Part shown: piece by piece, positions 16,500 through 23,854 of the stretch
Layout: the number at the start of each line of letters is the position of its first letter
Numbering within the stretch: the first letter of the stretch is position 1
NCBI RefSeq assembly: GCF_041435335.1
Contig: NZ_CP108430.1
Coordinates: 3,392,501-3,456,500, forward strand
Source of the DNA: Streptomyces sp. NBC_01283
GTDB lineage: Bacteria; Actinomycetota; Actinomycetes; Streptomycetales; Streptomycetaceae
Length of the DNA: 64,000 nucleotides
Direction: 5' to 3'
Translations under genes and position numbers: made by a program
Notes under the pieces: generated by a model
What the model saw: the letters and a program-made list of their open reading frames with translations, nothing else
Databases searched by the model: none
What the model was told of the DNA's origin: nothing

Positions 16500-17975
16500 G
16501 TGAGTGACACCCCATTCGGATTCGGCCTTCCGCCGGAGGAGCCGGAGAACGGCGACGAGGGCAAGAAGAAGGACACCCCCGGAGGGGGCCAGGGCGGGGG
16601 ACAAGGTTCCGGCGGCCCTGCGAACCCCTTCGGCTTCGGCCTGCCCGGCGCGGGCGGCCCCGGCGGCTCCGGCGGTGACAATCCGTTCGCCGCGATGTTC
16701 GGTTCGATGAACCCGAACGACCTGGGCGCCGCGTTCCAGCAGCTCGGCCAGATGCTCTCGTACGAGGGCGGCCCGGTGAACTGGGACATGGCCAAGGACA
16801 TCGCCCGCCAGACCGTCTCCCAGGGGACGCCCGACGGCACCAAGGACGCGAGCGTCGGTCCCACGGAGCGCGGCGCGGTCGAGGAGGCCATCCGCCTCGC
16901 CGACCTGTGGCTGGACGACGCGACGTCGCTGCCCTCGGGCTCCGGCCTCGCCGTGGCCTGGAGCCGCGCGGAGTGGGTCGAGGCGACCCTCCCGGTGTGG
17001 AAGGAGCTGGTCGACCCGGTCGCCGAGCGCGTCGGCCTCGCCATGGGTGACGTGCTCCCCGGGGAGATGCAGGCCATGGCGGGCCCGCTGATCGGGATGA
17101 TGCGCTCCATGGGCGGCGCCATGTTCGGCCAGCAGATCGGCCAGGCCGTGGGCGTGCTCGCGGGCGAGGTCGTCGGCTCCACCGACATCGGCCTGCCGCT
17201 CGGCCCGGCCGGCAAGGCCGCCCTGCTTCCGGTGAACGTCGAGGCCTTCGGCAAGGACCTGGGCGTCCCACAGGAGGAGGTCCGGCTCTACCTGGCGCTG
17301 CGCGAGGCCGCCCACCAGCGGCTCTTCGCCCACGTGCCGTGGCTGCGCTCGCACCTGTTCGGCGCGGTCGAGGGGTACGCCCGCGGCATCAAGGTCGACA
17401 CGGCCAAGCTGGAGGACGTGGTCGGCCAGCTCGACCCGCAGAACCCCGAGCAGCTTCAGGAAGCACTCCAGCAGGGCATGTTCCAGCCGGAGGACACTCC
17501 CGCTCAGAAGGCCGCCCTGGCCCGCCTGGAGACGGCTCTCGCGCTCGTCGAGGGCTGGGTGGACGCGGTCTTGCACGCGGCGGCCAAGCCCCGCCTGTCG
17601 TCCGCCGACGCCCTCCGCGAGACGCTGCGCCGCCGCCGTGCGACGGGCGGCCCCGCGGAGCAGACCTTCGCCACGCTCATCGGTCTGGAGCTGCGCCCGC
17701 GCCGGCTGCGGGACGCCTCGCGCCTGTGGGCCTCGCTCACGGACGCGCGCGGCGTGGACGGCCGTGACGGCCTGTGGGCCCACCCGGACATGCTGCCGAC
17801 GGCCTCGGACCTGGACGACCCGGACGGCTTCGTGCACCACGAGCAGCTGGACTTCTCCGAGCTGGACAAGATGCTCGGCGAGGCCGCGGGCGGCTCCGCC
17901 AAGCCGGACCTCAAGAAGAACACCGAGGAAGACGGCGGCACCCGGGACGACTCCGAGGGCGACAGCGACAAGTGA
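16500..17975 (+). CDS. Zinc-dependent metalloprotease-like protein (DUF2342 family)
   Basis: The product is 491 aa from GTG 16500, which follows an AGGA site. The first ~70 residues are Gly/Pro-rich linker with two NPFGFGLP-type repeats. The rest is the all-helical DUF2342 domain (PVNWDMAKDIARQT, VAWSRAEWVEATLPVW, FGQQIGQAVGVLAGEVVGSTDIGLPL). The putative zincin site is in the helix LREAAHQRLFAHVPWLRSH. M. tuberculosis Rv3195 is of the same family. A charged tail (KKNTEEDGGTRDDSEGDSDK) closes the protein. The stop overlaps the Nudix start by GTGA, so the two are translationally coupled. Protease activity is predicted only. Confidence 0.85.
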   Translation: MSDTPFGFGLPPEEPENGDEGKKKDTPGGGQGGGQGSGGPANPFGFGLPGAGGPGGSGGDNPFAAMFGSMNPNDLGAAFQQLGQMLSYEGGPVNWDMAKDIARQTVSQGTPDGTKDASVGPTERGAVEEAIRLADLWLDDATSLPSGSGLAVAWSRAEWVEATLPVWKELVDPVAERVGLAMGDVLPGEMQAMAGPLIGMMRSMGGAMFGQQIGQAVGVLAGEVVGSTDIGLPLGPAGKAALLPVNVEAFGKDLGVPQEEVRLYLALREAAHQRLFAHVPWLRSHLFGAVEGYARGIKVDTAKLEDVVGQLDPQNPEQLQEALQQGMFQPEDTPAQKAALARLETALALVEGWVDAVLHAAAKPRLSSADALRETLRRRRATGGPAEQTFATLIGLELRPRRLRDASRLWASLTDARGVDGRDGLWAHPDMLPTASDLDDPDGFVHHEQLDFSELDKMLGEAAGGSAKPDLKKNTEEDGGTRDDSEGDSDK

Positions 17976-18502
17976 CCCTTCACGACGACGCGGTCCTCGT
18001 ACTGAAGGGCTACGAGGACCAGGAAGAGCTGCGCCAGTACTACCTGGACCATCTCGCCGCCCACCCCGAGGACGGCCTGTGGAAGGCCTGTACGGACGGC
18101 CATGTGACGGCCAGCGCCCTGGTGATCGACGCGGAGCGCGGGCGGGTGCTGCTGACCCTCCACAAGAAGCTGCGGATGTGGCTGCAGATGGGCGGCCACT
18201 GCGAGCCGGGTGACCCGACACTTGCCGCGGCGGCGCTGCGTGAGGCGACGGAGGAGTCCGGGGTGCCGGGCCTGACCCTTCTTCCGGGCGGCCCCGTCCG
18301 CCTGGACCGGCATCCGATTCCGGGCCCCTGCACGCAGCACCTGGACGTGCAGTACGCGGCGCTCGCCCCCGCCGATGCCGTCGAGGCGATCAGCGACGAG
18401 TCCCTGGACCTGCGCTGGTTCGCCTACGACGAGGTGGCGGAGGTCGCCGACGAGTCGGTCGTACGCCTGGTGGAGGCCACGAGGGCGCGCCTCCAGGGGT
18501 GA
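17972..18502 (+). CDS. Nudix hydrolase with a divergent Nudix box
   Basis: The product is 176 aa; GTG 17972 overlaps the preceding stop. The Nudix motif is GHCEPGDPTLAAAALREATEESGV (positions 75-98). The second half, REATEESGV, is intact, including the metal-binding glutamates, but the first-half Glu is Asp81 and one extra residue sits before the RE pair. This GGHCEPGD pattern recurs in actinobacterial paralogues, so it is probably a subfamily trait rather than damage. A nucleotide pyrophosphatase or housecleaning role is likely; substrate not predictable. It is followed by a bidirectional hairpin at 18516-18550. Confidence 0.88.
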   Translation: MTLHDDAVLVLKGYEDQEELRQYYLDHLAAHPEDGLWKACTDGHVTASALVIDAERGRVLLTLHKKLRMWLQMGGHCEPGDPTLAAAALREATEESGVPGLTLLPGGPVRLDRHPIPGPCTQHLDVQYAALAPADAVEAISDESLDLRWFAYDEVAEVADESVVRLVEATRARLQG

Positions 18503-18515
18503 CACCACGGCATGG

Positions 18516-18550
18516 GTAAGGGGCGGTCCTCATGGGCGACCGCCCCTTAC
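18516..18550. terminator. Bidirectional terminator between Nudix and AIM24 genes
   Basis: GTAAGGGGCGGTC (18516-18528) pairs perfectly with 18538-18550, a 13-bp stem with a 9-nt loop. It is 14 nt after the Nudix stop and 13 nt from the convergent AIM24 stop at 18563. Confidence 0.8.
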
Positions 18551-18562
18551 GCGCGCACCGCC

Positions 18563-19318
18563 TCAACTCCAGACGTTGCCCTGGTTCTGCCCACGGGCGC
18601 CCTGCTGGCCCATGCCGTACTGGGCACGGGCGCCCTGCCCGATGACGGCGTTCTGGGGCGGCAGCATCTCGCTCGGCTGGACGAGGGCGTAGCCCTGGCC
18701 CATGAAGCTGAGCTCCCAGCCCTCACCGGTGTTGCCGCGGCGCCGCCACACTCCGGAGGAGTGCGTCTGGGCCTGCATCTGCACCCGCAGACCGTTCGAC
18801 CAGGCGACGATCGCGTCGGCGTCGGCGTTCACGTACTGGTCCGGCGTGACCCGCAGCATCAGCGGCTGCCCCGAGGTCATCAGGGCGACCTTGCCGCGGC
18901 CCGTGATGTTGAGCTGGTACTTGCCGGAGCCGGAGATTCCGTACTGGCTGTCCACCGCGATGACCTGGTGGGTCAGCGACGAGTCGAGCGCGAGGACATA
19001 GCTGCTGTCCACGGTCAGGCCGTCCTGGTCCACATCCACCACGTGGATGTACTGGGCGAGGTTGGCGAGATAGACCGTGCCCTGGCCGTGGCAGCGCATG
19101 AGGTCGAGGCCCTCGCCGGTGTGCGCGCGGGCCCGCTGGTTGCCCTGGCTCTGGTACTCGGCGTCGAACTCGATCAGCCCCTGGTAGGCGACCATGGCGC
19201 CCTTGCGGGCCAGGACGTCGTCACGCCCCTCCAGGGCGACCCGCAGCAGCTGCGGGTTCTGGACGGTGTAGCGCTCCTGAGTCTGCTGCTCGGTGTGCGC
19301 GAAAAGTGGGCTCTGCAT
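18563..19318 (-). CDS. AIM24 family protein (third gene of the AIM24 operon)
   Basis: The product is 251 aa from ATG 19318 (GGGGAG upstream). It has the AIM24 beta-rich fold: RDDVLARKGAMVAYQGLIEF, the middle TGEGLDLMRCHGQGTVYLANLAQYIHV, SSYVLALDSSLTHQV and VDADAIVAWSNGLRV-like segments. The Gln/Gly-rich tail (YGMGQQGARGQNQGNVWS) is extra. AIM24 proteins are related to a yeast mitochondrial inner-membrane organiser; bacterial roles are unknown. It is the last of three consecutive same-strand genes that all carry this domain, separated by 16 and 11 nt, so a single operon. Confidence 0.88.
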   Translation of the reverse strand: MQSPLFAHTEQQTQERYTVQNPQLLRVALEGRDDVLARKGAMVAYQGLIEFDAEYQSQGNQRARAHTGEGLDLMRCHGQGTVYLANLAQYIHVVDVDQDGLTVDSSYVLALDSSLTHQVIAVDSQYGISGSGKYQLNITGRGKVALMTSGQPLMLRVTPDQYVNADADAIVAWSNGLRVQMQAQTHSSGVWRRRGNTGEGWELSFMGQGYALVQPSEMLPPQNAVIGQGARAQYGMGQQGARGQNQGNVWS

Positions 19319-19334
19319 GGTGTGTTGCTCCCCC

Positions 19335-20015
19335 TCAGCCCCGGGCTCGGAGACGGTCGGTGCTGTCCTCGCTGGGCTGTACGACGACGATGCCCTCGCC
19401 GGAGAAGCCCATCTGGTAGGCCTCGCCACTGCCGCGCCCGATGAGCGAACCGGCCTTGAAGCTGCGCTTGCCCTTCACCTTGAGGTTCGGGGACCAGGCG
19501 ATCAGGGCGTCCGGGTCGACGTACGTCTCGTCCTCGCCGCGTCCGCAGTCGACGACGATCGGGGTGCCGCGGGAGGTCAGCGCCACCCAGCCCTGGCCGG
19601 AGATCTTGATGTTCCACAGGCCCTGCCCGGCGAACTTGGCCATGCCCTTGACCCGCTCGACGCCCCACTGCAGGGACGTGTCGAAGGCGAGGAGGTTCGT
19701 GCCGTTCACCGAGAGCGAGTCGCCCGCCAGATTGATGACGACGACGTCGGCCCCGTAGTCGGCGAGATACAGCAGGCCGTCTCCGGAGCACTTCATCAGA
19801 GGTGCGCCCTCGCCGGTCATCCACTCCCGTGCGATCTGCCGCACGGCGGGCGGGTTGGGCTCGTACTGCACGAACCCTTCGTAGGCGACCATCGAGCCCA
19901 CGCGCGCGAGGAGGTCGTTTCCGGTCTGCATGGCCACCTTGAGCATGTGGTGGCCGTGGTTCTCCATACGGGCGGCGACAGGCGCCGGGGCAAAGCCCGC
20001 GAGTTGCTGATTCAT
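19335..20015 (-). CDS. AIM24 family protein (second gene of the AIM24 operon)
   Basis: The product is 226 aa from ATG 20015, 11 nt after the TerD-AIM24 fusion stop. The AIM24 domain spans nearly the whole chain: TGNDLLARVGSMVAYEGFV, GEGAPLMKCSGDGLLYLADYGADV, GTNLLAFDTSLQWGVERVKG and DPDALIAWSPNLKV. Residues such as the acidic DCGRGEDETYVDPD stretch differ from its two neighbours, so the three copies have diverged and may form a heteromeric assembly. Function unknown. Confidence 0.88.
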   Translation of the reverse strand: MNQQLAGFAPAPVAARMENHGHHMLKVAMQTGNDLLARVGSMVAYEGFVQYEPNPPAVRQIAREWMTGEGAPLMKCSGDGLLYLADYGADVVVINLAGDSLSVNGTNLLAFDTSLQWGVERVKGMAKFAGQGLWNIKISGQGWVALTSRGTPIVVDCGRGEDETYVDPDALIAWSPNLKVKGKRSFKAGSLIGRGSGEAYQMGFSGEGIVVVQPSEDSTDRLRARG

Positions 20016-20026
20016 GACGGGCTCCC

Positions 20027-21745
20027 TCAGACCTCGAACGGCTGGACGATGATGAAGTTCCCGGGCGCACCCCGGAACTGGAGGTTCACGCTCTCCCCCG
20101 TGGAGCCCGCGTACGCGTTGCTGCGCGCCCGGACCTGGCTGGAGACGATCGCCTGTGCCGCCGCCGACCAGGCGACCACGGCGTGGCAGTCGGCGAACGT
20201 CGTGGGCGTGACGGGCAGGACGACGGGCACGCCGTGCGTCTTGACGATGACCGTGCCGCTGCCCTGGAACTGCATGACGAACAGCGCGCCACCGGGGATG
20301 CCGTGGCCCTCGATCCTGCGCACCTCGTGCTGGAGCGACTCGTCGAACGCGAGGACGTTCTCCGCGGAGACGCAGATCGCGTCCCCCTGGAGCTCGATGG
20401 GGTGCAGGTGGGTGGCTTCCTCGGCGAGGAAGACCTGGCCGCGGCCGGAGCAGCGCATCAGCTGCATCTCCTGGCCGGTCGCGTTGCCCACGACGCGGCC
20501 CGCGAAGCCCGCGCCCTTGTAGCTGAACTCGACCTTGCCCTGGTAGAGCACCATGCTGCCCTGCCGGGCGAGCACGGCCTGCTCGCTGACGCCGAGGTCG
20601 ACGCGGACCAGCTTCTCGTTCTGCTGCGTCCAGCGCTGCCCGGTGGGGGCCTCGCGGTACGCGGCGAGAGCCGCTGCCACGCCGCCGGCCTGCGGAGCGC
20701 CCTGGGGGACGCCGGCTCCGTACGGGGAAGGGGCGGCGGGCTGACCGGGGAACTGGCCGGAGGGCTGCTGGCCGTAGCCGGGAGGCATCGGGGCGCTCGG
20801 CTGCTGGCCGTATCCGGGCGGCGGGGGCGCCGACTGGCCGGGGACCTGGCCGAACTGCGGCTGCTGCGGCTGCTGCGGCTGCTGCGGCTGCTGCGGCTGC
20901 TGGCCGGGCTGACCGTACGGCGCGGGGGCCGGCGGGGGCGGCACGGTGCCGCCCTGCGGCGGGGTCATCGGCGCGATGATCGTCTGCGCCGCGTGCACCG
21001 ACGGGTCGGGGGCCTGGGCGGGCGGCGGAGTGGAGCCCTGCGGCGGCGCGAAGTTCTGGGCGGGCGCGGGCGCGGGGGCAGGGGCTGGGGCGGGAGCCGG
21101 GGCCGGGGTCTGCGCGGGTGTCGCCGGAGCTCCGAACGCGGGCGGCGTGGTGGCCTGGGCGGGCGGCGCGAACGACGGGGCGCCGGTGGCCTGCGGTGCC
21201 TGCGGCGCGGGCTCCTCCTCGGCGACCTCGCCGCCGAAGTTCTTCAGGAGCGCGTCGAGACCGCCGTCGAAGCCCTGGCCGATCGCGGCGAACCGCCAGA
21301 CGTCCTTCATATAGAAGTCGCCCAGCATGACGGCACGTTCGGTCGAGAACTCGGCGCCGTTGAAGGAGTAGCGGGCCACTTCCTCGCCGCCGGCGACGAT
21401 CCGGATGTACCCGGGGGCGACCTGCGACATCTGTCCGGCGCCGTCGATCGTCGCGGTGAACGACAGCTTCTGGATCTGCGCCGGGATCCGGTCGAGCGTG
21501 ACCCGGAAGGACTCCGTGTCGCCCGCCTGCGCGCCGAGGAGCTGGATGGACTCCTCGGGCGACTTCGGCTGGTTGAAGAAGATGAAGTAACTGTCGTCCG
21601 ACAGGCGCTCGTCCGCGTCCAGGCCGAAGCAGCTGATGTCGAAGCTCAGCCCGGGGGCGGAGATCTGCACACCTACGTACAGATCGGTCCCTGCGGTGAG
21701 GTCACTGATCTTGGCCTTGTGGCCGCGTTGGAATTCCCTGGCCAT
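20027..21745 (-). CDS. TerD-AIM24 fusion protein with a Pro/Gln/Ala-rich linker
   Basis: The protein is 572 aa. Residues 1-175 form a TerD-type domain (tellurite-resistance/stress calcium-binding family): ISDLTAGTDLYVGVQISAPGLSFDISCFGLDADERLSDD carries the acidic calcium-site pattern, then VTLDRIPAQIQKLSFTATID and FYMKDVWRFAAIGQGFDGGLDALLKNFGG. A low-complexity linker of about 190 residues follows, with (AP)n and (QQP)n runs. The C-terminal 200 residues are an AIM24 domain (VLARQGSMVLYQGKVEFSYKGAG). TerD proteins are linked to membrane-stress complexes in actinobacteria. The fusion puts TerD and AIM24 in one pathway. First gene of the three-gene operon. Confidence 0.9.
   Translation of the reverse strand: MAREFQRGHKAKISDLTAGTDLYVGVQISAPGLSFDISCFGLDADERLSDDSYFIFFNQPKSPEESIQLLGAQAGDTESFRVTLDRIPAQIQKLSFTATIDGAGQMSQVAPGYIRIVAGGEEVARYSFNGAEFSTERAVMLGDFYMKDVWRFAAIGQGFDGGLDALLKNFGGEVAEEEPAPQAPQATGAPSFAPPAQATTPPAFGAPATPAQTPAPAPAPAPAPAPAPAQNFAPPQGSTPPPAQAPDPSVHAAQTIIAPMTPPQGGTVPPPPAPAPYGQPGQQPQQPQQPQQPQQPQFGQVPGQSAPPPPGYGQQPSAPMPPGYGQQPSGQFPGQPAAPSPYGAGVPQGAPQAGGVAAALAAYREAPTGQRWTQQNEKLVRVDLGVSEQAVLARQGSMVLYQGKVEFSYKGAGFAGRVVGNATGQEMQLMRCSGRGQVFLAEEATHLHPIELQGDAICVSAENVLAFDESLQHEVRRIEGHGIPGGALFVMQFQGSGTVIVKTHGVPVVLPVTPTTFADCHAVVAWSAAAQAIVSSQVRARSNAYAGSTGESVNLQFRGAPGNFIIVQPFEV
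20862..20905 (-). repeat. In-frame CTGCTGCGG microrepeat coding (QPQ)n in the TerD-AIM24 linker
   Basis: About four tandem copies of a 9-bp unit (GGCTGCTGC on the plus strand) encode QQPQQPQQPQQP in the linker. Length variation between strains would change linker length without a frameshift. Confidence 0.75.
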
Positions 21746-21862
21746 ACGTAACGACCGTCCCCCATCCCGAATGTAAATGCGTCGCGTCAGGCTAACCGCA
21801 ATCCCTGACAGCGGACCAAGCCGGTACAGACCCGGTACACAACCTCCGCGCCCGGCGGAAGT

Positions 21863-22459
21863 TCACTCGTCGCGGGCAGCGGGCAGATGGGGCAGCCGGT
21901 CGGCCGCGACCACACCTTCGAGGTACCCGCGAGCCCGCTCCGTACGGGGATAGGCCTCAAGGAGCTGCCAGAAGTCGGGGCCGTGACCGGGGACGAGGAG
22001 ATGCGCGAGCTCGTGGACGAGGACGTAGTCGACGACGTACTCGGGCATGCCCTGCAGCCGGTGCGAAAGACGGATGCTGCCCTCCGACGGGGTGCACGAG
22101 CCCCAGCGGGTGTTCTGGTTCGTGACCCAGCGAACGGACGTGGGCCTGGCCCGACCGCCGAAGTACTGCTCGGAAAGGCGCTCGGCGCGCTCGGCGAGCT
22201 CCGCGTCGCCCAGGACGCGTTTGCTCTCCTGGGCCGCGAGCTTGTCGAGCATGACGCTGACCCAGCGCTTCTCCTCGGCCTCGGACATCCGGGCGGGGAT
22301 GAGCACGACGGTGCGATCGCCCTCTCGGTACGCGGAGACCGTTCTGCGGCGGCGGGCGCTCCGCCTGACCTCGACCGCGCTCGTCCCCGAGCCGGGTGAC
22401 GGCGGGCTGGTCGTGCTGCGCTGTGGGTTTCCGGCGCGGTGCAGTGGGTCGGCGGGCAC
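21863..22459 (-). CDS. YgjP-like (DUF45) zinc metallopeptidase
   Basis: The product is 198 aa from GTG 22459. After a basic, Pro/Ser-rich N-terminus comes the YgjP/M48-like core: WVTNQNTRWGSCTPSEGSIRLSHRL, then the zinc-site helix HELAHLLVPGH with His149, Glu150 and His153, and a third-ligand region GPDFWQLLEAYPRTERARGYLEG. The family resembles the protease domain of SprT/wss-type proteins and neighbours restriction or DNA-repair genes in some genomes. Substrate unknown. It is divergent from the RRE/ThiF-like gene. Confidence 0.88.
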   Translation of the reverse strand: MPADPLHRAGNPQRSTTSPPSPGSGTSAVEVRRSARRRRTVSAYREGDRTVVLIPARMSEAEEKRWVSVMLDKLAAQESKRVLGDAELAERAERLSEQYFGGRARPTSVRWVTNQNTRWGSCTPSEGSIRLSHRLQGMPEYVVDYVLVHELAHLLVPGHGPDFWQLLEAYPRTERARGYLEGVVAADRLPHLPAARDE

Positions 22460-22664
22460 GCCCCGACGTTACCCGCTGGGTATGGGGGAAGTCCCGCCTC
22501 CGGGACGGTTCGGCGGGGTATCGCTCCCCGTGCGATCGATTAGTACGACGAATACCCCCTGCCTGTGGACAACGTTCCGCGACTGTTCGCCGGGGCGGGC
22601 ATTCTGGCTGATGACCGGTGATGCGGACGGGGACAGAGCCGGCGAGACACGGGGGACGAAGACC

Positions 22665-23813
22665 ATGCATCCGATCTTGAAACCGGCGCTGCGGCGCGGC
22701 TGGCGCGATCTGAACACGATCCAGTTCGGCGTGGCGCCCGCCCATGCCCTGACGCTCGGACCGGTGGACACGGCGACGAGCAGCTTTCTCCAGCTCCTGG
22801 ACGGGACGCGCGGATTGCCGCTCCTGCGTGCCGAGGGCAAGCGGATGGGCCTGCCCGGCGATCACGTGGACAAGCTGGTGCGGCGGCTGTCCAGAGCCGG
22901 GCTCCTCGATGACGCGACGGGCGGCGGTGCGGCGGCCGACGCCCTGCGCAGGAGGACATCGGCCATGGACCGGCTGCGCCCGGATCTGGCCACCCTGTCG
23001 GTCGTGACCCGCGAACCGGGTGACGGGATGCGGAGGCTGGCGGCGCGTCGCGCGATGCGGGTGCAGGTGCGGGGAGCGGGCCGGGTGGGGGCGGTGGTGG
23101 CCTCGGTCCTCTCCGGTGCCGGCGTGGGGCAGGTCGACGTGATGGAGGGAGGAGTCGTCGAGCCCTGGGACGTGGCGCCGGGCGGTCTGCCCGCCGAAGC
23201 GGTCGGCGACCGCAGGGACGCGGCAGCGCGGCGGCTCGTGCGGCAGTCGGCTCCGGACCGGCCGCCCCGCCGGGGCCGGAGGGAAGCGGGGGCGCCGGCC
23301 GAAGGGGAGCCGGGTCTCTCCCTCGTGATCATCGCCCCGCGGGACGGCCTCGCCGTTCACGCGCCCGACCCGCTCACCGCCGAGCCGCTCGTCGCATCGG
23401 GGACGCCTCATCTCTATGCGGGGGTGATCGAGGGAACCGGAGTGGTCGGGCCGCTCGTCTTGCCGGGGATGACAGCCTGCGCGAACTGTCTGGCACTGGA
23501 TCGCGCCGACCGGGATCCGACCTGGCCGCGCATGCTGGCGCAGTGGCGTTCGGGACGCGCGCGCCATGTTCACGCCTGTGATCTGGCGCTGTCGACCACG
23601 GTCGCCGGCCTCGCCGCGGCGCATGCCCTGGCCTTTCTGGACGGGGCGGCACCGGCGGGCGCGGGGGTTCGCTGGGAGGCGTCCGTGCCCGGATTCGACT
23701 GGCATGCACGGCCGGTGCCACCCCATCTCACGTGCCCATGTGGGGCGGGTGAGGTGGATAACGGGGAACACCCCGCCGGGGACGAGGAGCCGCACGACAC
23801 AATGGCCGGGTAA
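22665..23813 (+). CDS. RRE-like plus E1/ThiF-like fold protein, function unknown
   Basis: The product is 382 aa from ATG 22665 (ATG 22611 is an alternative). Residues 10-85 form a winged-helix-like segment (FGVAPAHALTLGPVDTATSSF and VDKLVRRLSRAGLLDD) that resembles the leader-peptide-binding (RRE/PqqD-like) part of ocin-ThiF proteins. Residues 131-160 hold a Rossmann GAGRVGAVVASVLSGAG turn as in E1/ThiF enzymes. The E1 catalytic Arg and Asp are not apparent, so ATP-dependent adenylation is doubtful. Four C-terminal cysteines (CANC, CPCG) could bind zinc. It is 41 nt upstream of the ABC1 kinase, and M. tuberculosis has a hypothetical gene (Rv3196) in the same place. No YcaO or precursor gene is nearby. 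Confidence 0.7.
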   Translation: MHPILKPALRRGWRDLNTIQFGVAPAHALTLGPVDTATSSFLQLLDGTRGLPLLRAEGKRMGLPGDHVDKLVRRLSRAGLLDDATGGGAAADALRRRTSAMDRLRPDLATLSVVTREPGDGMRRLAARRAMRVQVRGAGRVGAVVASVLSGAGVGQVDVMEGGVVEPWDVAPGGLPAEAVGDRRDAAARRLVRQSAPDRPPRRGRREAGAPAEGEPGLSLVIIAPRDGLAVHAPDPLTAEPLVASGTPHLYAGVIEGTGVVGPLVLPGMTACANCLALDRADRDPTWPRMLAQWRSGRARHVHACDLALSTTVAGLAAAHALAFLDGAAPAGAGVRWEASVPGFDWHARPVPPHLTCPCGAGEVDNGEHPAGDEEPHDTMAG

Positions 23814-23854
23814 CCGCCTGCGAGGGCGTGGCTGTCTGGGACTTGGAGGGGCGC

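Noticed and set aside
21746..21862. Gene between the TerD-AIM24 fusion and metallopeptidase genes
   Set aside because: The 117-bp spacer has stops in all frames of useful length and no ribosome site.
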